The notes under the pieces were generated by a model that was not told the DNA's origin, made no database searches, and saw only the letters and a program-made list of their open reading frames with translations. A program made the position numbers and the translations under genes. From assembly GCA_009768925.2 (NCBI GenBank), contig VHIT02000028.1:534001-598000 (forward strand): 64,000 bases of DNA. Direction: 5' to 3'. Origin of the DNA: Cryptosporidium bovis. Its lineage: Eukaryota > Apicomplexa > Conoidasida > Eucoccidiorida > Cryptosporidiidae. Shown here one piece after another: positions 42,446-52,899 of this stretch; within the stretch, counting starts at the first letter, position 1; each line of letters starts with the position of its first letter.

Positions 42446-42890
42446 ATGAATCAGTATCAAGGACTTCACACTTTACTTTTAATACAATACTCAAACGATA
42501 TAAGCACTCGCTCTTATATGGATTATGACTCAGTTACTCAGGCGGTTGACGGTATGTTATGTTTGTTCAATTTAAACTCCCACAAAAACCATTATTTCTT
42601 TCTAATATCAGGGCTTTGCCAAATATATGAACAAAGCATTAAGTGTGCATTTTCCAACTTAAAAGAAGTCACCTATAGTGTTGATGACCTCATTAAGTAC
42701 ATAAATTCGCTCTACGATATTTGCATGTTAACGTAAGTTTATTGACTCCTTTTTTTTTAGTATATTTAAGAATAAGTTATTTCAAATCTTATTTAGGCGT
42801 GATGGCTCAAATAAAAGATATATACCCCATGATCGTAAATGGATAGTTGACCAAATATTTATTAAAATGAGAAGAAAAATTATAGGATAA
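42446..42890 (+). CDS. ERH: Enhancer of rudimentary homolog, 2 exons
   Basis: Exons 42446-42732 and 42797-42890 (64-nt intron, GTAAGT...TTTAG, phase 2) give 126 aa; human ERH is 104. Conserved features: HTLLLIQYS near the start (human HTILLVQPT), RSYMDYDSVTQAVDGM (RTYADYESVNECMEGV), YSVDDLIKYINSLYDICML (YDISQLFDFIDDLADLSCL), and the C-terminal DRKWIVDQIFIKMRRK. ERH is a small nuclear dimer that works with splicing and RNA-processing factors. The call is firm because nearly the whole length aligns. The second exon is too short to be found as an ORF on its own. Confidence 0.92.
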
Positions 42891-43312
42891 TACACATTTT
42901 TATTGTCTCTTAATCAATTTTTAGTTTAAGGGTGATAATTTCGGTAATTCTTTCTTTCCTTCTTCTGATATTGATTATTAATGTTTAATTACTGAGTTAT
43001 TTTCAATGATAGTAATCTTTTTTTTGGTAATTTATGTCTTTTGCATTTTGCTACACTCTTTTCTCAATAGTAAGTAAAATTGCCATTCTGCATTTATTCT
43101 GTGTGGACATGAAATTGTACAATAAATGGTATACCGTTATATTGGGCATGCACAAAATTTGCATGTAAATTTGACATGTGGAAATAATAAATTAAATAAC
43201 TCAATAAGAGACAAGAATGTATTAATAATAAACTGTATTTCCATTTTGAACTCTATTTAATACTTACAGCTTCAAATATAATATATATAAATTTCGCTAC
43301 TCAACAAAAAAA
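42891..43312. other. Intergenic region
   Basis: 422 bp of AT-rich DNA between two plus-strand genes. No GC-core motif or RNA signal seen. Confidence 0.4.
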
Positions 43313-44007
43313 ATGAGACTAAAGTTGCTAATATGCCTAATTGGATTTTGTGGTGCAGTTAGTGGTGAGGTGGTGAAAGCTAGAAAGTACAACTATGGAA
43401 AGGACTTATGTGATTTTGATATGAAAAGTGTAATGAAAAGAATTCCATCTCTTTCAGATTTATCAATGGGAGATATAGTTGACACACACTTGAGTAATGA
43501 GAGTTTTGAAATAAACTCAAAAGGAGTAAGTTTATTAGGTATATTCATATGGGATATTGTGATAGAATATTCGCTAATCTCTATTTTTAGAAATTAATTA
43601 AATCAATATCATTGAGTGAAATTACACCACCATTAGCCACAACTCCAAGCACAGATCAGTGTTTTACAGTAACATTTGGTCAAGAAGGTGAAATAGAAAC
43701 ATTATGTTCGGATACAGTCGGTGCGAGAAACTATATTATGAAAAAGATCACAATGAGTGTAAGTTTCACATTCCTATTATTATCACTATTATATATGTAT
43801 TTTAATCACAATTCATTTAAATTTAAGATTCTGTGTTTACATTTAGGAGAAATGAGAAAGGAGATATCAGGAATATCACCATTAGAACAGCAAGCAAGTA
43901 TGGAGCTTAGAGGTAAAATCCCTGAAGAAGGAAGCATAACCGTTCATTTAGAAGGAATAAACGAAATACCAAACATTGAGGTAGTCACAAATTCAATTAA
44001 AACATGA
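43313..44007 (+). CDS. Secreted small protein, possibly PH-like fold, 2-3 exons
   Basis: Signal peptide LKLLICLIGFCGAVSG at the start. Exon 1 is 43313-43525; exon 2 starts at 43591 after a 65-nt intron. The stretch INSKGKLIKSISLSEI, then QCFTVTFG, GEIETLCSDT and ARNYIMKKI, follows the strand-strand-helix order of a PH domain's second half. At 43759 another GTAAGT donor occurs, with possible acceptors at 43827 (69 nt, in frame) or 43846. If it is spliced the protein is about 186 aa; if retained, a hydrophobic segment (FTFLLLSLLYMYF) is added and it is 209 aa. The end (ISPLEQQASMELRGKIP) reads as coding. No family is firmly recognised. It may be a secreted effector or organelle protein. Confidence 0.65.
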
Positions 44008-44352
44008 AAATATTAGAAAATTGTCAAATAGAAATGATAGTAATTACAATTATTAAACGTCACTAATTGCTATTACTTTATCTCCACTAAAGTGAACAAT
44101 TGAACAAGAAAACAAAATCATATGTTATTTCCGTTCCCATTCAAATCCCTAGGTAATACTCAAATATAAGTGGAAAATATGGTATACATATGTAAATAAG
44201 TGGTCGCAAGTAAACGAAACAAACTAACTTATCTTTAAAAAAATATTAATAATAACAATAACTATTCAGTGTTACGCATTATTCCTAAAAATGTTATATT
44301 AATATTAATCAACAAATTCAATTGATTATCAAAGTAGAAAAGAAAATAACGT
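44008..44352. other. Convergent intergenic region
   Basis: 345 bp between converging 3' ends; AT-rich, nothing identified. Confidence 0.4.
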
Positions 44353-47300
44353 CTATCTTTGTTGATTCTTTTGTTTCGAAATATATAACTCTTCTTGTGA
44401 TGTCATGTAACTGTTATAAGCAGAATTGCCGACGAGATTTGATCTCTCACCAACAACTACTACAGAACCATATTGTGCGGCAATAGCTGCACCACCCAAA
44501 ACGTCCTCAACGTCAATGTCCTTCATAATATCTGCCAATGCTTTGGCTTTCTGTTTATGCACCTTTTTAACCCATTTGTGTTTTCTAAGATCAAACACAT
44601 CTTGAATTAAACAATTAAGCCTAGCGGATATATGTGTTCTCTGCAGTTCCTTTAACCTACCAAACCACTGATCTACTATCATCTGCGATTTTTCATTGGA
44701 ATCTAAGTAATATCCTGTGGTCATGATCAATTGGCATAAGCACTCAATAGCATATTCATCTGGTTTTTCTTGTGTCATAACCAAGTCAAATACAAGTTCA
44801 TTTAAGCTCCTCATTGGAAACATTCTTCTAATAAACAATTCACCAATGAGTCTAATTATACCCAACACATGTAATTTTCTTTTCCTACAAATAATTTCTA
44901 TTTCCTCTGAATCATAAACTTCACGTTCCTCGTCAGTAGGGGTCATATTTCTAGGGAGATTTTTAAATTCATGTTCGCATTTTAATAATAATGCTTTTCC
45001 AAATCCCATCGTAACACTATTTTCCTTAATTAGAATCGGACTTCTCCACTTAAGTATCTGGCATAAATCGGCATACATTTCAGAAAAATCTGGCTCTGTA
45101 ATTGCCTTGTCCAACACTTGTTTTACTAATTCTTCTAATTCATCAACATTTGAAATGTTGTCTATGCAAACTGCCAGTTTTTCTGCAATTACTGGGAATT
45201 TTTCTACTGTTATCTTATTTAGTAAACTTTTTACTGTCCTTCTAACTGTTTCAAGGGAATCAACCACTTGATTTCCTTGATTTGTACGCCTCCACAAACC
45301 AATCCCAGATCCCAATGTTTGATTCCTACTGCCTGAAACGTAACCGCATCCAGCACCATTATCATTGCCTTCATTACAATTACTATTGGCGTTGTTACCA
45401 TTATAATCTAAAGATGTAGTATTCTTGGGACCAGAATTAACACCATCCTTGCCTTCATCGATTGCCCCGGAAACATAACTTTCATCCTTGTTTTGAGCAA
45501 CTGTTGACAATGTTGCTTTATTCACAGTGGAACCAAGCGAAGCATCTGTGTTTGACTCCTTTTTGTCAAACAAACCAATGCAACTCTTGTTATCTACCGT
45601 GTCCTCCTTTGAACCGTTTTCATCAACTACAGATACACCTTTATCCTCCTCATTCTTAAGCCTATCATTCAATGCAAAATTATCACCGGAATTCCCAATA
45701 TCATCGTTCGCCTCAGAAGTTACATCATTGTCTCCATTAGTATCGTCTTTTTTTGATTCATTAATTTCATCCTTCAAGTCTTTACATTCATTTGTTAGGT
45801 CATAGTTGTTTCCGCCACCATTATTTGTACTATTATTACTAATTATAGAATTATCTCTTCCGCCTGATTTATAACGTCTCTTGTTCTTCTTATTTTTGTA
45901 GTCGTCATATGATGCGGGATTATTGTAACTTCTATTGCTTTCCACAGAATAACTAGACTCAAATTCCCCCTGGTACTTGTTTACACTATTTGAGTTATTT
46001 ACCTGTTTACTGTATATTGCATTGCTACCATAGTTATTATTATTACTGTTATAGTAACCATTGTTACTGTATTTATTGTATGATTTTACATTATTATATC
46101 TATAATTCTGTTTGTGATACGATTGATTGGCACCTTTCCATGAATTATTGGTATTATTACCAGATCCGAAATTTCTGTTGGAATTGTAATAATAGTAATT
46201 ATTATAGTATTGGGCTGAATTGTTATCACTACCTCTGTAATTGAAACCACCATTATTATCGCGTTTATTTTTTACTTTTTGCTCACTGTTATTTAACTGT
46301 TGCTTAGGTTTCCTATCTTCATTACTATCTGGTGTTTTAACTTCACATTCATTTCTTGCAATGTTTAGTGGTTTATTTGAGCTGTGTTCCTTTCCCACAA
46401 AAGTTCTGTAATCATCTTTATTCTTGTTACTATTGTATATTACCTTATTAACCTTCCCACCGGTATTTGCATTGTTATTCTTGTACTTTGAACCTCCAAC
46501 AGCTTGCGAATTTGAATCGCGTCTTGTTTGATTACCGGCGTTACCTACTCCCAAATCCCTATCGAGACCAGCACCACTGTTGATGCCATTATCATTCAAA
46601 ACATCGCAACTATTGTCTGAATTAATATTTACAGTTTCTATATCACAACTACTATTCTTTCTATCGTCAATAACGGTCTCTTTAGTACAGGGTATAGATG
46701 AAACATTCTTCTCAACACCAACATTTTTCGTAGAAGCAGTCGATTGTTGGTCTTGAGTACGGCTATTCTTAAATTGGCTACCATTGTAATATTGAGCATT
46801 TTTATAGTTCTGCTGCCTATTTTGAGTTTGAGTAGCTGTACTTCCTGCAGTATTATTGTTGGTGTTATTCACTTGTTTTCTGTAGTCAGCATTGTTATTG
46901 TTATAATAATACTTCTTACTATTGGGTTGATAGTAATACATTTTACTGTTATTACCTCTTTTGTCCTGACTGAATCTATCATTGCGAATATAATAATGTG
47001 ACTGGTTAATGTTATTGTTATTAATATTACCGCTGTTCGAATTGCTACGATGGTAATTGTGACTATGGTTATGGTTATAATAACTATTACCACTATTATT
47101 ATTATTGTTATTATTATAATTATTGTTACTATTGTTTACATATTGTGTATAAGCTTGTTTGTTGTTGTGTTGTACTTTGTTATTTGCTTGTCTAGTGTGA
47201 GATGAACTGCTTAATTGATAACTTTTGTCATTTTTATTCCTATTTTGGCTATTTCTCCCCCGATTTCTATTATTATCACTGTTAATGGTGTTGTTATTGT

Positions 47301-47646
47301 TTGTTTGGTTTCTGTTATTTACACTATTATTAGCATTAATATTATCTTTATTATTGTAATTTTGTTTTGTACCATTGTTTTGTCCTACTTCAAAACTACT
47401 TGTAGTGTCTTTTTTCGAATTCAAGTTATCGCTCAAATCATTTATTGAATTGTCAACAATAGCCACATCCTTTACAGTGTATCCTTCATTTTTACTATTA
47501 CTAATGGAGTTAGAATCATTTAATGAACCATTATTTTGACCTTTATCTTTCCCTTTTTGAACTCCATTTAGTGATTTCTGATAGGGACGCCTAAACTTTC
47601 GTTTCTTGTCATTAATAATTCGTTCCTGATGTTTCTCTACCACCAT
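44353..47646 (-). CDS. eIF4G-like translation initiation scaffold (MIF4G domain)
   Basis: 1097 aa, one exon. The MIF4G HEAT domain spans about residues 795-1035: VRRTVKSLLNKITVEKFPV (eIF4G: VRSILNKLTPQMF), VKQVLDKAITEPDFSEMYADLCQ (eIF4G: [20 protein letters not shown]), VLGIIRLIGELFIRRMF (eIF4G: NIRFIGELFKLKML). It binds eIF4A and links mRNA to the 40S subunit. The first 790 residues are Asn/Ser/Gly/Tyr-rich with Arg/Lys, resembling an RNA-binding disordered region. I saw no clear YxxxxL-hydrophobic eIF4E site, and there is no MA3 or W2 domain after MIF4G, so it is a short-type eIF4G or eIFiso4G. The promoter is shared with deoxyhypusine synthase. Confidence 0.87.
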   Translation of the reverse strand: MVVEKHQERIINDKKRKFRRPYQKSLNGVQKGKDKGQNNGSLNDSNSISNSKNEGYTVKDVAIVDNSINDLSDNLNSKKDTTSSFEVGQNNGTKQNYNNKDNINANNSVNNRNQTNNNNTINSDNNRNRGRNSQNRNKNDKSYQLSSSSHTRQANNKVQHNNKQAYTQYVNNSNNNYNNNNNNNSGNSYYNHNHSHNYHRSNSNSGNINNNNINQSHYYIRNDRFSQDKRGNNSKMYYYQPNSKKYYYNNNNADYRKQVNNTNNNTAGSTATQTQNRQQNYKNAQYYNGSQFKNSRTQDQQSTASTKNVGVEKNVSSIPCTKETVIDDRKNSSCDIETVNINSDNSCDVLNDNGINSGAGLDRDLGVGNAGNQTRRDSNSQAVGGSKYKNNNANTGGKVNKVIYNSNKNKDDYRTFVGKEHSSNKPLNIARNECEVKTPDSNEDRKPKQQLNNSEQKVKNKRDNNGGFNYRGSDNNSAQYYNNYYYYNSNRNFGSGNNTNNSWKGANQSYHKQNYRYNNVKSYNKYSNNGYYNSNNNNYGSNAIYSKQVNNSNSVNKYQGEFESSYSVESNRSYNNPASYDDYKNKKNKRRYKSGGRDNSIISNNSTNNGGGNNYDLTNECKDLKDEINESKKDDTNGDNDVTSEANDDIGNSGDNFALNDRLKNEEDKGVSVVDENGSKEDTVDNKSCIGLFDKKESNTDASLGSTVNKATLSTVAQNKDESYVSGAIDEGKDGVNSGPKNTTSLDYNGNNANSNCNEGNDNGAGCGYVSGSRNQTLGSGIGLWRRTNQGNQVVDSLETVRRTVKSLLNKITVEKFPVIAEKLAVCIDNISNVDELEELVKQVLDKAITEPDFSEMYADLCQILKWRSPILIKENSVTMGFGKALLLKCEHEFKNLPRNMTPTDEEREVYDSEEIEIICRKRKLHVLGIIRLIGELFIRRMFPMRSLNELVFDLVMTQEKPDEYAIECLCQLIMTTGYYLDSNEKSQMIVDQWFGRLKELQRTHISARLNCLIQDVFDLRKHKWVKKVHKQKAKALADIMKDIDVEDVLGGAAIAAQYGSVVVVGERSNLVGNSAYNSYMTSQEELYISKQKNQQR

Positions 47647-48721
47647 ATATCCTAAAATTACTGGACAAAATCTTTATGGAGAAATTCTCACCCTTTTCAA
47701 CTACGGGCGAACAACATACATTATTTTCCCTTGATTACTTTCAGAGGGAATTTTTTTTAAATGAGGGGGATTAGAAATCTTTTACAGCTATTTAAATAGG
47801 GGGCCAAATTAGGTACCTTAGTAATCATTTTGGACTATATTTATATATAATTTATATTATAACAAGTAATATTATTTGTTTACGTATAAGCTATTTATTT
47901 TTATTATTATTTGTATTACTTGTGCCTATTTATGTTTTACTTAATGTATGTTTTTTATATATATTTTCGCTAAATTATACTACATATTTTTAAATATATA
48001 AAATTTACTAGGCTATATATAATATACATATTCTCTATAGCTTCAGTATTCCCGCCTATTCCTTACCACTAAGTATATTATTGTACTGTTTGCCATTAAT
48101 TAATATTGTGAAAGTATTAATGCGACAATAAATTAATCTGTGTTCACAATATTAATACAATTGTTTCATTTTATACATAAAGACTTGTACATAAGAACAT
48201 CCTTTAAATAATTAAATATGTACTATATAGCGGGATATGATTTTACTTGTTTTAGTTGAAACATGTCAAATTAAAAACATATGTAAAGCAATTTAAATGT
48301 TTAGAAATAACTGGAATATTGGCACAACATGATCAGTTGATAAATTTTATATGACCACCTGTATTATGTTCGGGTTTTCCCAGATACTACTGGTTCCCAC
48401 AAATAATAAATATGTATTTGTAATATGGTCTAGGCGATGCTTACATGTGTTTACTAAATTCACGAATCATTGGCTTTCAGCCTGTTATGTTTTACAGAAA
48501 ACTTTTATTTCCCATATACCTATTGTGCTGTTCTTACAAAACTTTTTTTTCTTAATAAAAATAAATATTATGCTTTTCTTGGTATCATATTTTGATTATA
48601 GTGTTTGGCGGCATATCATTTGTTAGATAAACCAGTCTTTATTATTATCTACAGACCTCCTATTAAAATATCAAGATTAACTATATTACTCAACAGGTTT
48701 GTCATTTTTGGGAATATAATA
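47647..48721. other. Divergent promoter region (eIF4G / DHS)
   Basis: 1075 bp between two translation-related genes. CCCGCC at 48051-48056 and TTTGGCGGC at 48604-48612 are present. No ncRNA signal. Confidence 0.5.
48604..48612 (+). promoter_or_regulatory. E2F-like site TTTGGCGGC
   Basis: Lies 110 bp upstream of the deoxyhypusine synthase ATG. It falls inside an in-frame extension of that ORF, which is a reason to treat the extension as non-coding. Confidence 0.45.
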
Positions 48722-49870
48722 ATGGATCTAATAAATTCAAATGAAGAAGTTCCAGAGAATGCAGCGAAGAACGTACTATTACATAGCGAGCCTATTTTAA
48801 ATAGAGAAGTCGCCTATGGGCCTACAGGTGAAAAATTAAAGGATATAACAATAAAAGAGTACTGCAAAAATATTAAAAATATGGGATTCCAGGCGTCAAA
48901 TATAGGTAAAGCAATAGATGAGATAAATAGAATGTTAGATTGGCGTCTTTCAGATGATGAAATTGAACCGGATGAGTCGGAACCATACAACGATATAGAA
49001 TACAGGAAAAAAGTTAAATGTACAATATGGCTAAGTTTCACCTCAAACATGATCTCCTCAGGTTTGAGGGAGATGTTCGTTTACTTGGCCAAAAACAAGT
49101 TGGTCGATGTAATAGTAACATCAGCAGGTGGAGTGGAAGAAGACTTCATTAAGGTTCTGGGAAACACGTATTTGGGAGAATTTAATCTAAAAGGGAGTGA
49201 ACTAAGGGAAAAAGGTTGGAATAGGATTGGAAACTTAATCGTGCCCAATGAAAATTATATCAAATTTGAAGAATGGTTGCAACCATTATTGGATGAGATG
49301 CTTGAAATACAAAACAAAGAATCACTTAATTGGACACCATCTAAACTAATCAATTTTCTTGGAAAAAAAATAAACAGTGAAGATTCACTTTATTATTGGT
49401 GTTATAAGAATGATATACCCGTTTTCTGTCCCGGTTTAACTGATGGATCTCTAGGCGACAATCTATTCTTTCATTCATATAGAAATCCAGTAAGTTTATA
49501 TATATAATTAAAATTACTTTTTACTCATTTTGTTTCGCAAAATAATTAACAGGGTCTTAAAATAGATGTTGTTGAGGATATTAGAAGAATAAACGATTTA
49601 GCTACATTTATAAAAAAGAGTGGAATAATTATCCTCGGTGGTGGGGCTCCTAAACACCATGTTTGCAATGCAAATCTGATGAGAAATGGTGCGGACTATG
49701 CTGTATACATATCAGTTGCCACTGAATACGATGGTTCTGACTCTGGAGCTTCCCCGGATGAGGCTGTTAGCTGGGGGAAAATAAGAGCCAATAGTAATCC
49801 AGTAAAGGTATTTGGGGATGCCACAATTGTGTTTCCCATGATATTTTATTCAACTTTTGCTTGTAAATAA
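48722..49870 (+). CDS. DHS: Deoxyhypusine synthase, 2 exons
   Basis: Exons 48722-49489 and 49553-49870 (63-nt GTAAGT intron, phase 0) give 361 aa; human DHS has 369. It transfers the aminobutyl group of spermidine to a lysine of eIF5A, the first step of hypusine formation. Conserved segments along the whole length: [56 protein letters not shown] [44 protein letters not shown], and VSWGKIR with the catalytic lysine. The ATG at 48722 is preferred: the open frame runs to 48605 but that part has no Met start, is unlike the family, and holds a promoter motif. Confidence 0.95.
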
Positions 49871-50127
49871 CTAATGTTTTATTTTTATTATATAACATTA
49901 ATTTATTTATTTAATCAAATAATAGCAATATATCTGTAAGATTTTTTATTCAAACTACTTATTTTCCTCATGTTTCATATATTTCGTTATTAACATAAAT
50001 AAACTAATCAAGGGTATTATACACTATTTTCTTTTGAATGCTCTAAATATATCTATTTTGCACTTTTCATCTATATTAAAAAGTCTTATATTTAAATAAA
50101 ATGAATGGGTTATTATTAGTAACTATA

Positions 50128-51099
50128 TTAAAACGTTACAGCTTTATTAGTGAGATTTACATACCTGTATCTAATATATTTAATGAAACCATACTTTGAA
50201 TTAGTTTGAGTCCATCTTGTTTCCACTACTTTTCCCGGAAAATTATCACTGGTTCTTGTTATATTAATTGCTAAAAGATTATTGTTATTAGTTTTAATAT
50301 GTTTAAACCTTATAAATTCAAGTTTATTGATCCATGTTCCAACCTCATTATTTTTTTCGGTGAATAAATTTCCAGATAAATCCCAATACATTGTTTGAGT
50401 AGGACCAATAAATGGTTCAATTCTAACTCTAACCTTTTTTTCATCAATATTATGATCCAATTTCATTGTATATGTCCCTCTATTCAACACTTTTCTTTTC
50501 ATCAAACTCAAGCCTATTTCACGCAGAAATTCTTCCATATCGTCAGAGTATTCACTTATTAGTACCCAATCTCCTATCATATTGTTAATGCACTCCTCTT
50601 TTTAATTTAACAGAAATAATTTAATCAGTTAACAAAAACTCGTAAAAGAAAAGAAATATTAACTTACTCTTTTCACTCTCTTTTATATAAATGCTTGATA
50701 TATCAGATATATCTTTTTCTAGAATGCTTTGAGTTATAACCTTTTCGCCATACTTTATATCATTTAAGAGTTTTGGCAATTCATAATTTGAAACGCCTGA
50801 AGAAGAATTATTAGTAAACTAATTGTACTTAAAATTAATATGATTTGACATATTTTTTACGTACTTTTTGGAGAACCTTCTGTCGGAATAAATAGATTAT
50901 AATCCTCAATATCCATTATTTTAGTGTAACAGTATTTTAAATCATTTATAAAATCAATCCCACCAACTAATTCAATATTATTATCACCTGGTGAATCAAT
51001 TGATGTTACACTCACTTCAAATTGGTTTTCACAGACAGCATTACTGTCGTTACCTACAGTACCAAATATGGTTAAAAATATACCAAGACAATCACACAT
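50128..51099 (-). CDS. Secreted protein with fatty-acid-binding (FABP/iLBP) domain, 3 exons
   Basis: Exons 51099-50865, 50796-50668 and 50597-50128 give 277 aa; donors are GTACGT and GTAAGT, phases 1 and 1. A short hydrophobic start (CLGIFLTIFGTVG) suggests a signal peptide. Residues about 124-277 align with the intracellular lipid-binding protein family: IGDWVLISEYSDDMEEFLREIGLS parallels [23 protein letters not shown], then MKRKV (ATRKV), repeated short beta strands (YTMKLDHN, VRVRIEPF, MYWDLSGNLF, VVETRWTQ) and a last RYRYVNLTNKAV strand. The family binds fatty acids or retinoids in the cytosol, so secretion plus a 120-residue N-terminal extension is unusual. The fold call is fairly good; the ligand is unknown. 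Confidence 0.75.
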
Positions 51100-51349
51100 A
51101 CTTTAGTATTAGCCTATGTACTTATTTCAATATATTTTGTTTCAAAACTTAATATAATACAAGTGTCCTTGTTCTGATGTGTGACTTTATTGTTATGTTG
51201 GTTTTGTAAGTATCATTTACTACCCAAATACTAACACTCCCTATTCTAATTTTTCACTATTATACTATCTTCAAATTATTCATCTACAATTTAAATGCAT
51301 TTATTATCTTTAAATCTCAAATTGATTTTTATTCTACATTATAGTTTCT

Positions 51350-51740
51350 AACCCTGCCGCCACATAAAATTCGTGGTAGCGAGCTTTAGGTCTGTGAGAA
51401 GCGGGGAAGGATGATGGAAAAGGGATGTTGAACAGCCAGGGCTGAAGATGAAAAAAGCAGTGAAAAGGTTAAAATTACACAGTTTTGGCACCACCTAATA
51501 CAGGTAGGTCAGGTTTCAACGGGCTTTAACTAGAAACCTATTAAAAATACCGTGAAGAATAATGATAAATTGCTGTAGAGCACAGTCCGCATCAGATCAC
51601 AAAGTAACTAATTAAATCACAACTAAATTACATATTACACAGATACCAAAATACAATAATGATATCATTGTAAATTAAGAATAATAAAAATAAAGTATAA
51701 ATTCGTCTGCCCCCCTTAACCGGACTTTTCACCACATCTA
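51350..51740. ncRNA. Putative structured non-coding RNA, class unknown
   Basis: Base composition rises well above the surrounding AT-rich DNA, especially 51350-51600, with no open frame. Several stems are visible: CGCCAC/GTGGtaGCG near 51358-51383; CAGC-CAGG-GCTG at 51433-51444; ACCT/AGGT near 51491-51503; a perfect 7-bp stem AGGTTTC (51511-51517) with GAAACCT (51533-51539); CTGT/ACAG at 51573-51585; and AGTCCG (51584-51589) with CGGACT (51721-51726). Strand is not settled: stems are symmetric. The minus strand near 51714-51736 reads GAAAAGTCCGG, reminiscent of RNase P/MRP region I, but the other conserved regions were not found. SRP RNA was considered and not supported. Confidence 0.5.
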
Positions 51741-51795
51741 GCATTTATATTTTGTCTCTGACTATTAGTAGAGTATCATTATATATAAATAATAC

Positions 51796-51803
51796 TGGCG
51801 CCA
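51796..51803. promoter_or_regulatory. E2F-like palindrome TGGCGCCA
   Basis: Perfect 8-bp palindrome 190 bp upstream of the EF-1beta start. E2F-like; role inferred. Confidence 0.45.
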
Positions 51804-51992
51804 ATAGTTCATCTGTAAATATCAATATTTAATTTTAAATAATAATATTTAACAAATAATAAACATTTAAATGTAAAAGAATTAAGGTTGTATGAATGTC
51901 AAAAAATAATTAAAATAAAATAGGAAGAGTTTGTTTTAATAATAGCAGTTTTTTGGAATAATTTTACTTGTTTAGTAACACAACAAATAAAA

Positions 51993-52736
51993 ATGATGAA
52001 TAAATTTGGGAATATTTCGACCGATTCAGGTATGAAAAAGTTGGATGATTACCTATCGACAAGATCATACATGAGTGGTCCAACTCCTTCTCAAGACGAT
52101 GTAGAAGCACTTCATACTATTTTAAAGACGGGTTGTCCATGCAACTATACTCATATTCAGAGATATATATCACACATGGTGAGCTTCAGTATTGATGAAA
52201 TGAACGCTTTTCCAGGCGAACCGTACATGAAGAAAGTGGATAACTCAAAGCAAAATAAAAAATCAGATGGCGACGACTTTGACTTATTTGGTGATGATAA
52301 TGATGAGGATTTAGAAGCAGCAAAAAAAGCCATGAACGAAAAAAAGAAGGCATTGCAGGAGAAGAAGGCTAAGGAAAAACCAGCTAGCAAATCATCTCTT
52401 GTTTTAGATATTAAACCTTCATCATTGGATGTTGATTTAGATCAGGTTGCTAAAATGATCAGAGATCTTAAAATTGACGGTGTTGAATTTTCTGAAGGTG
52501 AAAAGAAAGTACCAGTTGCTTTCGGCTTGTTTAAGTTACAGATGGGAGCAACCATTATTGATGATTTGGTCAACACTCAAGATATTATTGACTCCATTGA
52601 AACATTGGGAATGACAGAGGAACAGAAGAAGAAGTTTGCCGAAAGAGATGATGCGTATGATGAAGATGAAGATGAAGACGAAGAAGAATACGGCCTCGTT
52701 CAATCTTGTGAAATTGTAAGCTTTAACAAGTTGTAA
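51993..52736 (+). CDS. EF1B: Elongation factor 1-beta (eEF1B guanine-nucleotide exchange subunit)
   Basis: 247 aa, one exon. N-terminal GST-C-like helices (KKLDDYLSTRSYMSGPTPSQDDVEAL) are followed by the acidic linker DDFDLFGDD and a Lys-rich segment. The C-terminal exchange domain (about 125-247) has SSLVLDIKPSSLDVDLDQ, IRDLKIDGVEF (human IRSIQLDGLVW-like) and the final VQSCEIVSFNKL that inserts into eEF1A. It recycles eEF1A-GDP to the GTP form during elongation. An extra acidic stretch (DEDEDEDEEEY) lies just before the last strand. Start may be residue 1 or the adjacent second Met. Flanked on both sides by putative structured RNA islands. Confidence 0.93.
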   Translation: MMNKFGNISTDSGMKKLDDYLSTRSYMSGPTPSQDDVEALHTILKTGCPCNYTHIQRYISHMVSFSIDEMNAFPGEPYMKKVDNSKQNKKSDGDDFDLFGDDNDEDLEAAKKAMNEKKKALQEKKAKEKPASKSSLVLDIKPSSLDVDLDQVAKMIRDLKIDGVEFSEGEKKVPVAFGLFKLQMGATIIDDLVNTQDIIDSIETLGMTEEQKKKFAERDDAYDEDEDEDEEEYGLVQSCEIVSFNKL

Positions 52737-52899
52737 AAAGATAGTCAAAAAGAAACTGTTGCTATTTTTAAGTTAAGTTCAAGTTTTTAAATTAATATAA
52801 GGTTTCTGGTGAGGTTTTAAGATTAAATCTAAAATAACATCAAAATGGTTATTCTGATAAATTATTTTGATCTAGTATTTATTACACTTGTTTAGCTTA

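Larger units (their letters stand above)
51100..51992. other. Intergenic region between FABP-like and EF-1beta genes
   Basis: 893 bp divergent region. It contains a GC-richer structured-RNA candidate (51350-51740, listed separately) and TGGCGCCA at 51796-51803. Confidence 0.5.

Noticed and set aside
48605-48721. Upstream extension of the deoxyhypusine synthase frame
   Set aside because: Begins only at a non-ATG codon, is unlike DHS N-termini and contains an E2F-like site.
51430-51470. SRP RNA helix 8 (CAGG...AGCAG) in the 51.4 kb island
   Set aside because: The words are present but the tip hairpin and tetraloop cannot be folded as in SRP RNA.
51565-51590. U3-like GTAGAGCAC in the same island
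   Set aside because: No box C, D or B nearby; short match is probably chance.
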